Below the pieces are notes generated by a model that saw nothing but the letters and a program-made list of their open reading frames with translations, was not told the origin of the DNA and made no database searches. The translations under genes were made by a program, and so were the position numbers. A DNA stretch of 64,000 nt from Schizochytrium sp. TIO01 (Eukaryota > Sar > Bigyra > Thraustochytrida > Thraustochytriidae), in the NCBI GenBank assembly GCA_004764695.1, contig SMSO01000004.1, forward strand, positions 1,825,501 to 1,889,500, written 5' to 3'. Positions 12,555-22,320 of the stretch are shown here, in pieces (position 1 is the first letter of the stretch; each line of letters opens with the position of its first letter).

Positions 12555-14096
12555 CAAATAAACCATGAACTGTGATAGATATAATAAAATTGATTACGCG
12601 ACTTTTGATATTTAAAAGTAACAACCTTTAATTATAAACTAAGCAAACATAAATGTTATAAATAAATATATTACAATATTTAGATTAAAACGAGAGAAAT
12701 AAGAGTTTCGTTGTAAGGGAGTCAGTCATTTAAAATCTAATATTTAACCTGACCTTACGTTATAAGATATTTACAAATGTTTTAAAACATGAATGAAAGA
12801 TGTACAAATAAACTCATTTGGTATTTTAAAATATATATTCAAAATACAGTTTTTTCATCATCATCATATGATATTTATCAAGCTAAATGTTTTTAGTAAT
12901 AATAGTTATTTCATGAAAGCCTTCTCTACCATTTCAGACCTCCACATTGTGGGGTTGAAGCCTCTTCAAAAGGTGAGGAATGCTGATTTCTTGCGCTTGT
13001 ACGCGGGTTTGTTCTGGCATCCAAGTCACCACTTGGCCGCGCATGGCTCACGTTCTCAATTTTAGCGAAACAGGCAGGCCCCGGGTGAGGCAGAGCTGGA
13101 CCGGGGCCTGAGTTGATGAGTAGTAGCATGTGTATCGGAACAAACTGGTTGAAGATCGATCCAAAAATAAAATACGTGCCACTGATTGAAAGGAAGGCAG
13201 GAAAGCGCGGCCATCGTTTATGAACAAAACGCGCCAATATCTTTCTTCTTCTCAAAAAGGCCAACGATCAGAAGTTCCTGTGGCCGCTGCACCTGAGGCG
13301 GCTCGAGAGTTATCGGCCCCATCCCAGCCACGACACAGTTTGAGTGACTAGTTTGAGTGACCTTTCTGCGTCAAGCCGCCAATATAACCAACCCACTACT
13401 GCGCCGCAGCTTTGTTTTCAGAGTGAAGACAATCGTTCACTTCTCAATTAACGCCTGCGAGAGGTGCTTTCTCGATCGCTCAATCGCTCAATCGCTCTGC
13501 GTTCGCTGCCAAGGCCACCATCCAAAGGCACTGATGCCACCAGCACCTTGAACGCTATAGTTACGGATTTGACCAATCAGCCAGTTCAGACCAAGACGAA
13601 CTTGGAGCGAGGCATGAAGATGAAGACAGCAGCAGACCAACCAACCAAAGAAACAAACAAAGAAACAAACACCTCCAAATCTCCGCATCCGTTTGGTACA
13701 ACTTTTCGGGGCAGAATGCGAACTTCGGATGGCAAGGTTAGCCAGCATCAATCAGGCTGATCAGCACGGCACCCATCCACGTTGTTGGAATCGCCAGCGG
13801 GCGAAACCTGAGACCCCGCCCTGCGCGTAGTACTGCTGGCTCCGAGCCTGCGGTAGCGAGTTCCCTTCCACGACTCTGTACGGTTCTGCGCCTCCTTCCG
13901 GTGTGGATGGAAGCCGCTCAGCGAGCCTGGTGCTAGCCTCTCGTAGGCGCTCTCTATCGATGCCAGGAATCACAAGAGTTCGAGGAGATCAAAGCAAAGC
14001 AAAGCTGCTGCTGGTGCTTGGAAGATGAAGAAGAGACGCGGGAAAGCAGCCACGATGCAAGCGCACTCCCGAACCGAAGAACCTGAAGAATTGATC

Positions 14097-14196
14097 CATT
14101 CATTCATTCATTCATTCATTCACTGCCCGAAATCAACGAAGCATGTCTGACAGAGATCATGGCTGGCTGGCTGGCTGGCTGGTTGGCTGGCTGTGC
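14097..14196. repeat. ATTC and GGCT short arrays
   Basis: Six ATTC units (14097-14122), and eight or nine GGCT units (about 14161-14193). Confidence 0.85.
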
Positions 14197-16667
14197 TGAG
14201 CATCCGTCCAGACACGGAAGAGCGAATGACTTGTCTTTGCTGGTACCCTCGTCAGCCTTTGACTAGCTAGCTGAGCACCTAGCTAGGTACCACCTGCAGC
14301 TATAGAAGCACGAGTTGGAGTTCCTGTACAGAATTCTGCTTCAGAATCCCAGAGTGGTCGTGAAATTCGCCCTCCACGGCGGCGGCAAGCGAGCAATAAC
14401 GTCGAACAAGTAGCGCAACGGGTTGTTGGCTTGTAAGCGTAAAGACGGGGCAAAGCATCTGAATGAATTTTAATTGAGCATGATCTCGGCTGCCTGCCCC
14501 GGTCGCGGAGATGGCCAGCATCTTGAAGGTGGGATCGAAGGAGCAAATCTGCAGTCCCGCTATGCCAGTGCTGCGAGTGAGCGCCAGAAGGTTTGGACCA
14601 TGCCGGTGATGGGCTTAGGTACGCATTCCAGATGCCCGCCGAGTGTCCGCTCCCTTCAGCTGGCCAGCCAGGCAGGAGCATGCGAACGTCATAGTCGAAG
14701 CTGCAGCAATTCAAACCTCTAGCTTTCCGGGATCTCCGCAGAGGCCGAGATCCTCGAAGATCTGGCCAAGTGGCGGCGCTTCCGTGCTCCACTCCAGGTC
14801 AGGTCGCATGAAGGAGTGAATGCTCAAGCCTCTAACACCGTCGTCGTTGTCGTCGTCGCTTGGAGAGGAAGTAGGGAAACGCGGTGTCGCACGCCAAGCT
14901 GAGGGTTCAGGAATTATCGGCTGTTTGGCTTCGTAAAGAACCGCCCCAGAAGGGCAAATCGTCGCTGATCCAATTTGATTCTTCAACGAGCCGACGGAGG
15001 AATGAATGAATACGCGCAAGACGCACTGTAGATCCCAGCCCACTTCTCAGAGCTTGGATTTGCGGCAGCTACTGACGTAGTTCGCGTTAGCCACGGGCGG
15101 CGTGAGGAGGAATCGTACGCATGGGCGCCGCTTCGAACCCTCGAAATCTCTCTGCTTGCATTTTCAAATTTCAAAACCCCGGCTGGAATTTCGAAGATGC
15201 TCAGGATCCATCCCCAAAAGCCCGGCAGCGAGCGATTTCTTTCGAGCGAGAGAGCACACGCCACAGCAGCAGGCCCAAGCGGCTCTCCAGAAACCTGCAG
15301 ATCGTCCTCTGGTCTGCCGTGTTCTTCAGTGCGTGAGCGAGCGAGTGCTGCGCGAGCGCGAGATCTCAAGAAGCAGCACATTCCACAGACCCATTGATGG
15401 AGAATTAATTGACCGCAGATCATGCATGCATGAGCCGAAGAGAAGACTAACCACAGCAGGCCTAGTGGCACCCTATGCATAAACCTAGGGGTAGAGGTGC
15501 CACGTGCCACATGAGGGAGTGAGCCGCCAGGACCTCCTTAATTAAGCTCCTCTTACGTAGTGAGTAAGAAAGAAAGTAAGTAAGTAAGTATCGTATCCTT
15601 CAGGCCTTTTATTAAGCCGTGACAATGGTCATTCATAAATGCTACCTACTTCCTTATGTAAGTAGCCATGCCTCCCAGTAAACAATATTACCTTTGGGTT
15701 AGTGTTCTGCGTAGTAAGTGGATAAATTCGATGATTCTTATTAGTTTTCGAAAAGAAAAGAAAAGGAAAGACAAGATATTTGACTGAGATTATATCGAAA
15801 TAGCGATCGATGTTTGTGTACCTTGAATTTCAAGACAATATTATCATGGGGGTCTCGCATTTGCAGCGGCAGACCAAGAGGCATTCCGATAAGTCAGTGG
15901 AGTGTTTGGAGCTGATTTTCTCGCGCTCGCCTGGAATGTGGCTCAAAGTCCGCACTGCTCCTGCTGCGCGTCTGCTTTTGCTTGCTCTCAGGCGTTGCAG
16001 CTTAGCATTTCAGCAGATCGAATGACACGAGGATCACGATGGCTTCTGCTTCGTGATGACAAGAGACTGGAGACCATCCCATGTTGTCCTCCTAGCTATC
16101 GAAAAATAAAATATGAGACTCCAACCCTAACAGTTTGAATCCTCTCTCCAAAGGAGGGAGAGATGTAAAACTTTTTCTTTTCTTTCGATGGAATAAAATA
16201 CTGCTTTCATATTAAAGTACAACGATCGATTTTTATGACTCGTGGTTAATTCACCCATACAAAAAAATATATAATATAGAGAGTTCTTAATGTCTGAGGA
16301 TTCGAGCATTGAGGGCCTTTATTGATTTGCTGACATGCAGCGGAAAGGAGCAAAAGAGGCGCTCCTACGAAGAAGCATATTTGAAAACCACAAATCTTTT
16401 GATCAAAAAAATGCCTTTAAACTAAGAAACATACCTTTATTTTTTTAAAATAAAAAATAATATATGTATATGTTTGATCATTTTCTAAATTAAAAATATA
16501 CAGAAAAAAATAACATAGGTAGTACCATTTTAAAAATCAAAACGTGAATTACAAAATGGAGTGAAAAGTCACTTTAACTTGACTGACTCCCTCCCCCCTC
16601 TTTCTCGTTTTCTTCAATTTTATCATGCTGAGGGATCCTCGCTGAGGTTTCTGATGCATGATGCATG

Positions 16668-16692
16668 TTGAGCTAGCTAGCTAGCTAGCTAT
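16668..16692. repeat. (AGCT)n palindromic array
   Basis: GAGCTAGCTAGCTAGCTAGC, about five units and fully self-complementary. Confidence 0.85.
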
Positions 16693-17374
16693 AGCCTCCT
16701 TGACGGTGCCGCTGAGGAGGAGGAGGACGATAGATTGCTCCAGGTTTGTTTGGCAAAGGGCCTTTCCAATGGAGGTCCGGTCCATCGAGAGTGCCACTGA
16801 CCCTGTCTCCCTCACTTACCCACTCGAATGCCTCCTTGTGGCTTGCCCGCTTGCTGCTCTTTTCAACTCGATCTCTCGAGTGTTTGCTATATATAGCGGT
16901 TGTTGGAAACGTCAATGTATTTTAATACCATCATTGTTTTTAATGAATTTTTGCTGTTTTTAAAATGAAAAGTTCTCTGCAGGTGTTTGAAGTTGTCGTT
17001 CAATTTCGATTTTCTATTTTCCTTAAATGAAAATAAATAAACAAATAAACAAATAAACAAATAGTTTATTATTTATTATTCATTTGTTGTTTTGAAATCA
17101 CCTTTGAAGAAGAATGTTTTACTGCCCCTGTTTTCCAAATTTTCAAATCTGCGATACCAAAAAGAGCTATATTCCCAGATTTGTCTTCTAAAAGAACGGC
17201 GCTTTTCAGATAAATTTCTTCTTCTTCGCTCGTCCTTCGGCGCGACTGAAAACTCCAATCGCAGCCAAGTCGGGCGCACAGGCCGAACTTGGAGGGATGG
17301 CGGAGGCACTCCCTACACCTCCTACGCTGCCAAAAGCATGAATGGGCGTACGAGCGAACGAATTCTCACAGGGC

Positions 17375-17384
17375 TGTCTATCTG

Positions 17385-17427
<43 letters not shown>

Positions 17428-17467
17428 GTCTATCTGTCTGTCTATCTATCTATATCTATCTATCTGT
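17375..17467. repeat. (CTAT)n with CTGT variants
   Basis: About 22 units; CTGT variants cluster at both ends. Confidence 0.93.
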
Positions 17468-17528
17468 CGCACGGATGGACACTCCCACATCATTGAATAC
17501 TGCATTCGCCGCCTTCGTCTTCTGCTGT

Positions 17529-17628
17529 TTGCTCGAAGAGAATACTCGAGAAGAGAAGACTCTCGAGGAGAGAATGCTCTCGAAGAGAATACTCGAGAAG
17601 AGAAGGCTCTCGAGAAGAAGGAGGCCTT
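17529..17628. repeat. 47-bp duplicated block with CTCGAG palindromes
   Basis: The block beginning CGAAGAGAATACTCGAGAAG starts at 17534 and again at 17581. Each copy carries CTCGAG twice or nearly so, and the purine-rich stretches can pair. Confidence 0.8.
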
Positions 17629-17756
17629 AAGAGGCCATGAATAAACGAGCGACGATGACCGTCTTCAAAAGAGAATATACGCTATATGCACCAGCGAAAC
17701 CAAATGTGAAAGGTGCCGTTTAAATGCAGAACTGAGAAGGACCAGGCGGCAGGCAG

Positions 17757-17844
17757 CGAGCAAGCAAGCAAGCAGGCAAGCAAGCAGGCAAGCAAGCAGG
17801 CAAGCAAGCAGGCAAGCAAGCAGGCAAGCAAGCAAGCAAGCAAA
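17757..17844. repeat. AAGC/AGGC array, 12-bp higher-order unit
   Basis: The unit AAGCAAGCAGGC is repeated about six times and then reverts to plain CAAG. Confidence 0.92.
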
Positions 17845-18349
17845 GTGCAGCGTGTCCACTTGCGTACTGGGTCGCCTCGAGATGGCTCAGCTGAAGAGCG
17901 AAGGCTTTGCAAGAGAGGCCGCTGCGAATTGAGATGGCTGTCGAAAATGGCGGCAAGGAACCTCGGGGGAACCGACACAGAACCCTGTGGCAGAGCGAAG
18001 GAAACCCGAAACAACTCGAAACTCATAGGTCCATCCGTCTTGAAGAAGAGGCGCGCGCGCGAGAGAGAGAGAGAGATCGTTGCGTGCGAAGTCGTGGATC
18101 GAGCCAAGCACACCCCGGGGGACGAGCATTTGCACTCGAGAAGAGGGCCGAGAACTCGAAGGGCCCAGGCGTAGACGGCGATGGATGGCGAGGATGTGTG
18201 AGAATGAATGACATCGCTACACGGAGTGTGAATGTGAGTGAGCGCTTTCCTTCCCATCTCTCAGCTCACACCTAAAACAAAGAAAACCCTATTGACTCTC
18301 TGCAAATAAATGGACTACCGAGTAGTAGGTACTTAACTACTATGCGGCA

Positions 18350-18956
18350 TGAAGGAATGAAGGAATGAAGGAATGAATGAATGAGTGAATGAATGAGTGT
18401 ATGAATAAGTTAATAAAAGAAGAGATGAAGAAATGAAGGAATGAATGTAAATGCAGGAATGGATAAGTAAATAAACGAAGGATGAAGAAATGAAGAAATG
18501 AATACACCAATGAAGGAATGAAGGAATGAAGGAATGAATATGAAGAAATGAATGAAGGAATGTCAATGAAGGAATGCAGGTATGAAGGAGTGAATTAATG
18601 AAGGAATGAATAAATGAAGGAAGGAAGGAATGAATATGAAGAAATGAATGAAGGAATGTCAATGAAGGAATGCAGGTATGAAGGAGTGAATTAATGAAGG
18701 AATGAATAAATGAAGGAAGGAAGGAATGAATATGAAGAAATGAATGAAGGAATGTCAATGAAGGAATGTCAATGAAGGAATGCAGCTATGAAGGAGTGAA
18801 TTAATGAAGGAATGAATAAATGAAGGAAGGAAGGAATGAATATGAAGAAATGAATGAAGGAATGTCAATGAAGGAATGCAGCTATGAAGGAGTGAATTAA
18901 TGAAGGAATGAATAAATGAAGGAAGGAAGGAAGGAAGGAAGGAAGGAAGGAAGGAG
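18350..18956. repeat. AATG/AAGG minisatellite with 96-bp higher-order period
   Basis: The marker GTCAATGAAGG starts at 18562, 18658, 18754 and 18864, with an extra copy at 18768. So the block repeats every 96 bp, and the third copy carries a 14-bp internal duplication. The array ends in about eleven AAGG units. Because 96 is divisible by 3, the minus strand stays open in a 32-codon repeat. Confidence 0.92.
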
Positions 18957-19079
18957 CCTTTACGGACCACCGCGGCAAAGCCGACACACCATTGAGGACG
19001 CCAAAACCAGCCATAAGGGTCGCATGGCATTCCTGCACGTCCAATTTCTGCAAAAGAGCAGGTACCTACTCACGATGGC

Positions 19080-19707
19080 GGCGGCAGGCTAAATGGACAT
19101 CAGACAAAAACAAAATTCCGCAAGCAACTTAAACGTCTCAAGAACTCGACCCCCGGACCACCATCGAGCAAATGACGAGGGGTGTGCACTGGGAACACAG
19201 GGAACTTCTTGAAAGAAGTGTTGGCGGAGGGTAATATCGGCACCTTCATGGGGGGAGGTGCGAACTGTTTCGGGACCGGACGCATTTTCAGGCTGGTGAA
19301 GCTCTTCGAAAAGAAGACATGATAAATTACCGCTTGAGCGCTCGCGTCTGAGACAATACCTGCTGGTGATAGATCTATGCAGCAAGGGCCCAAGCTCATA
19401 ATCTCGGGTAGCACCAGCGGACGAGAACAACATTTATTTGTCCGTCTGGGAAGACTTGAAAACAACACTGATCTTTAGGCTGACAAAGGTGACCCGCAAC
19501 AAGTCCCAAGATCGCCATTTCGAGCTTGCTGACATACATAAGTTGTCACTTGCACACATCAGGGGTCTAGCGACACAGTTGGCCGATAGTTCAGCACAGA
19601 GAGCGAGGCAGATACCAAAGACCACAAGTGCAATTGAAGAACGTGCGCCAAACGATCAGGTTGACGAGGATCCAGCAAGCAAAGTTACGATCTTATCTGT
19701 ACATTGA
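19080..19707 (+). pseudogene. Broken coding-like tract upstream of the proton channel (unidentified)
   Basis: Successive plus-strand stretches read like protein but are broken by stops and frame changes. A basic segment (KTKFRKQLKRLKNS) ends at a TGA, in the same frame as a following segment (EVLAEGNIGTFMGGG, then RIFRLVKLFEKK). Around 19404-19707 another frame is open without ATG and includes VWEDLKTTLIFRL and ELADIHKLSLAHI. I cannot name a family. It could be a decayed gene or element, or the leader of the channel transcript. Confidence 0.18.
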
Positions 19708-19772
19708 CCTTGTTATCGCAAGAAGATCCTGGCTGCTTTTGAGTACAGAGACATAGAGGATAGCCAGCAGAT

Positions 19773-20774
19773 ATGGGTCGTCAAGTACATTGGGCTCCAA
19801 CCAAAGCATTCTTTTTAACGTATGAAATCGAGCGTCAAAAGGTGAAAGACAAATATGGCAAAACCTCGTGGAACTACAAACTTCTGAAGTTCATTCACTC
19901 ACACGGTGTGCAAGCGGTCTTAGCTGCGCTTCTTGCCCTCGATGTTCTCGTTCTTATTGCCGAACTTATTATTACAGGTTACTACCCTTCCTGCTCCGTA
20001 ATCCTCGACTCCTGTCTTGCTCTTAACTCTTCTGCTGCAGAGGATTCAGCCACCACGACACACGCAACAAGCCTTGCAACTGAAGATACTGGACAGTGTG
20101 AAGCAGAATGTATAGAGCAACCTCATGGGGTGCACAGAGCGCATGAAGCATTGTTCTGGATGTCGATTTGTATCCTGATCATCTTCGAGCTCGAGTTGGC
20201 CGCGCTCTTTGCTGCTATCCGCCAACTCTTTTTTCGAAATGTTCTCTATGTTTTTGATTTCGTAGTAGTAACTGTTGCATTGGTCCTTGAGACAGTTTTA
20301 CGTGCAGAGCTGGCTCAAGAGGCAGGCGGACTCCTCATTTTTGTGCGTCTTTGGAGGCTCTTACGCGTGGGTCACGGTATCTTCACTGATGTCCATGAGA
20401 TTGACCACACCAAGCTGGAAAAGCTTCGTGATGAGCACAAGGAGTTGATCAAAGAGAATGACGAACTGAGAAAGCAGATTCTCGCACTTGGTGGTCAGCC
20501 TCCTACACCATTTTTGGCAGATCGATCATTAAGTGCGACCAACCTCCAACTTATTGGAAGAAACAAAAAACTTCAGCCCTCAACCCACGAAAATGATTTC
20601 TGTGATGATGCTCAGCGAAATAACTCTGACGACTTCGCAAGTGATGCTCAAGATGGTAGAGGAGGCGGCTTAGATTCCTCGGTACCCGCTGATGCAAATG
20701 CCGACTTCTCAGCAAATACTACCAATTCCCAAACACCTGTTCACGGTGCCTACGGAAGCCTCGCAAACACTTAA
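19773..20774 (+). CDS. Voltage-gated proton channel, Hv1 (HVCN1)-like
   Basis: This 333-residue protein is an isolated voltage-sensor domain with no pore domain, as in Hv1 channels, which let protons out of the cytosol on depolarisation. S1 (about 46-68) carries D57 and E64, at the positions of human D112 (selectivity) and E119. S2 (129-148) has E141 at the E153 position, S3 (157-176) has D162 at D174, and S4 (186-200) has R192, R195 and R198 in the Hv1 pattern RLWRxxR. A coiled coil follows (about 205-235, heptad-like LEKLRDEHKELIKENDELRK), the usual Hv1 dimerisation element, and then a polar tail. Odd points are a long S1-S2 loop of about 55 residues with four cysteines, L145 where human has K157, E173 for D185 and H201 for N214. 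The ATG lies in a normal context and there is no intron. The gene converges with the GNAT gene. Family assignment is firm; gating properties are inferred. Confidence 0.9.
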   Translation: MGRQVHWAPTKAFFLTYEIERQKVKDKYGKTSWNYKLLKFIHSHGVQAVLAALLALDVLVLIAELIITGYYPSCSVILDSCLALNSSAAEDSATTTHATSLATEDTGQCEAECIEQPHGVHRAHEALFWMSICILIIFELELAALFAAIRQLFFRNVLYVFDFVVVTVALVLETVLRAELAQEAGGLLIFVRLWRLLRVGHGIFTDVHEIDHTKLEKLRDEHKELIKENDELRKQILALGGQPPTPFLADRSLSATNLQLIGRNKKLQPSTHENDFCDDAQRNNSDDFASDAQDGRGGGLDSSVPADANADFSANTTNSQTPVHGAYGSLANT

Positions 20775-21134
20775 GATCTCCTTACTTCACGAATTTGGAC
20801 TGCACAAGCCCACTAAAATCGTATTATCTCGGGAAATGTGTGTGTTCAAAGTTAAATCACCAGGACACTTTCAATCAACATCATATCAGTAGGTGTCACT
20901 CTCTTCTTACTTGTTTTTTTCAATCTGAAGACTTATGGGACAAGAAGCATCAGGGGCAAAATCCCACATTTTGTTAATTTATTAAAAACTTAACTTGAAG
21001 TAAGACAAGCGATTCAGCAATATGCAGAGTATGAGTAACGCATATTGAGACGCATGACGCTTGTAGATTCAATATAGATATCACGAACTCTTGCACCTCG
21101 ATAAGCTATTCTACTTGCCAAAGGTATACCGTCT
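20775..21134. other. Convergent intergenic spacer between proton channel and GNAT genes
   Basis: This AT-leaning 360 bp should hold the two convergent 3' ends. I see no open frame with a credible protein and no array of simple repeats. Confidence 0.6.
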
Positions 21135-21803
21135 TTATTTGTTCAGATTCAACACCCCAGTCATAGGAAGAATGTATGCAAGCCCCACAGCAACAAGGAC
21201 ACCTAAAACCCAACGCTTGATCAGACGACGACGCAGTGCAGCGGTGACCAGAATTGCTGGCACCCGGAATCGAGCCTTACCTTGCTTCGCATCTTCGAGT
21301 GTGTCGCAACGATGCGCTACCATCGTTAAAATGGCAAACATCTTGCCAAATTTGGATGGTCGAGTTGTCATGGTCATCTGCGTATTCAAGAATCCCAGCA
21401 AGCCCCTTTGTCTCCATATCTCCATCAAGAGTGTATCTACAAGCTCGCGAAATGCACCAGAACCACGGGCCTCTGGTCGCACGCCCATAAGCCAAACATT
21501 AACTACTACACGTTTCGAGCTTGCCATTCCCGGTACCACATTATTCACCCAGCAATCGTGCTCACCGAAATCCGTCTCATCTTCCTCCTCTATTTTCTCG
21601 TGTTTGTCACACCCAAGATCCTCTTCCACGCGTTCATGTGCAGCAAGGAACCCTTCCGGACTCGCCAGCGCCCAGCTCTGCCCCGGTCTCATGCGTTCTC
21701 TCCAGGCCTTCGCATCTACCTTGGACCCATTAAATACAGCTTCATAGGCATCTTCAAAGGCGTCTGAAGGGTTTTCTCCCCGGGTCTTTATCTCCATACT
21801 CAT
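21135..21803 (-). CDS. GNAT-family N-acetyltransferase with C-terminal membrane anchor
   Basis: This is a 222-residue protein. Residues 101-121 form the acetyl-CoA motif A of GNAT enzymes: a hydrophobic beta strand (VWLMGVRP) followed by EARGSGAF, matching the R/Q-x-x-G-x-G/A loop that binds the pyrophosphate, then helix LVDTLLMEI. A later strand-turn segment (about 131-160) fits motif B. An acidic stretch (EEEDETDFGEHD, about 72-83) precedes motif A. The C-terminus has a basic patch (RRRLIKR, 191-197), a hydrophobic span (198-216) and a very short tail, so the protein is probably tail-anchored with the catalytic domain in the cytosol. The first ATG (MSMEIK) at 21803 is used; the open frame continues upstream without ATG. 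The start lies 517 bp from the divergent WW/RDD gene. The substrate cannot be told. Confidence 0.72.
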   Translation of the reverse strand: MSMEIKTRGENPSDAFEDAYEAVFNGSKVDAKAWRERMRPGQSWALASPEGFLAAHERVEEDLGCDKHEKIEEEDETDFGEHDCWVNNVVPGMASSKRVVVNVWLMGVRPEARGSGAFRELVDTLLMEIWRQRGLLGFLNTQMTMTTRPSKFGKMFAILTMVAHRCDTLEDAKQGKARFRVPAILVTAALRRRLIKRWVLGVLVAVGLAYILPMTGVLNLNK

Positions 21804-22320
21804 TTTCACCTCTCTCCAAGATGTCGTATTCGAAGCAGTTCTTGAACTCCTCACCAAATATAGTTTTACTCCCCTCGTCGCTCCTTGCCAAGGCACTTAC
21901 AATGGTCTAGTATCCCAAACTCCTTCTTCGCAAGTAGCCTATACAGCAGTTTAAGTAGACTTTGTGATATTGTTCAAGTAGACTTTTAAGTACTGCAAGA
22001 GATTCATTGCAAGTGTTAATGTTATTCCGATAGGTAGTAGCTAACTAGGCATACCTCTAGAGTCCCTCTTGAGATAAGAACGATGTTTTAAACATGAAAG
22101 AACAAAGGAATAATAGGAGGAGGAAAGGAGAGAGAGCAAGAAAGCTCTGGCGCAAAAGGTGCAAGTGAGAAATACGTGTGATAAAGTAGAGGGTATAAAG
22201 TAGGTTATAGATATGCAAGTAGACTATTTATTCATAGCTGACTTTTGAGAAGACGCCTGAAATGCAGCATAGAGCAGTGCTCGCAGGAGCAGAAGACGAA
22301 TTGAGCTCCAATCAGAAAGT
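21804..22320. promoter_or_regulatory. Divergent promoter region (GNAT / WW-RDD)
   Basis: This 517-bp spacer separates two divergent start codons and so should hold both promoters. A TATA-like TATAAA lies at 22194-22199, about 120 bp before the WW/RDD ATG. A purine-rich tract (AGGAGGAGGAAAGGAGAG-like) lies around 22115-22140. No open frame is convincing. Confidence 0.45.

Noticed and set aside
15120-15150. tRNA B-box-like GGTTCGAA on the minus strand
   Set aside because: The flanking bases do not form a T-stem, and no acceptor stem or A box fits.
17665-18257. Leu-Ala-Cys-Leu and Lys-Gln-Ala-Ser repeat frames on both strands
   Set aside because: Both come from the AAGC/AGGC array; neither flank has a recognisable domain.
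18333-19030. Minus-strand frames with His/Ser/Phe/Leu repeats
   Set aside because: Translation of the 96-bp minisatellite. They have open-frame length only because the period is divisible by three.
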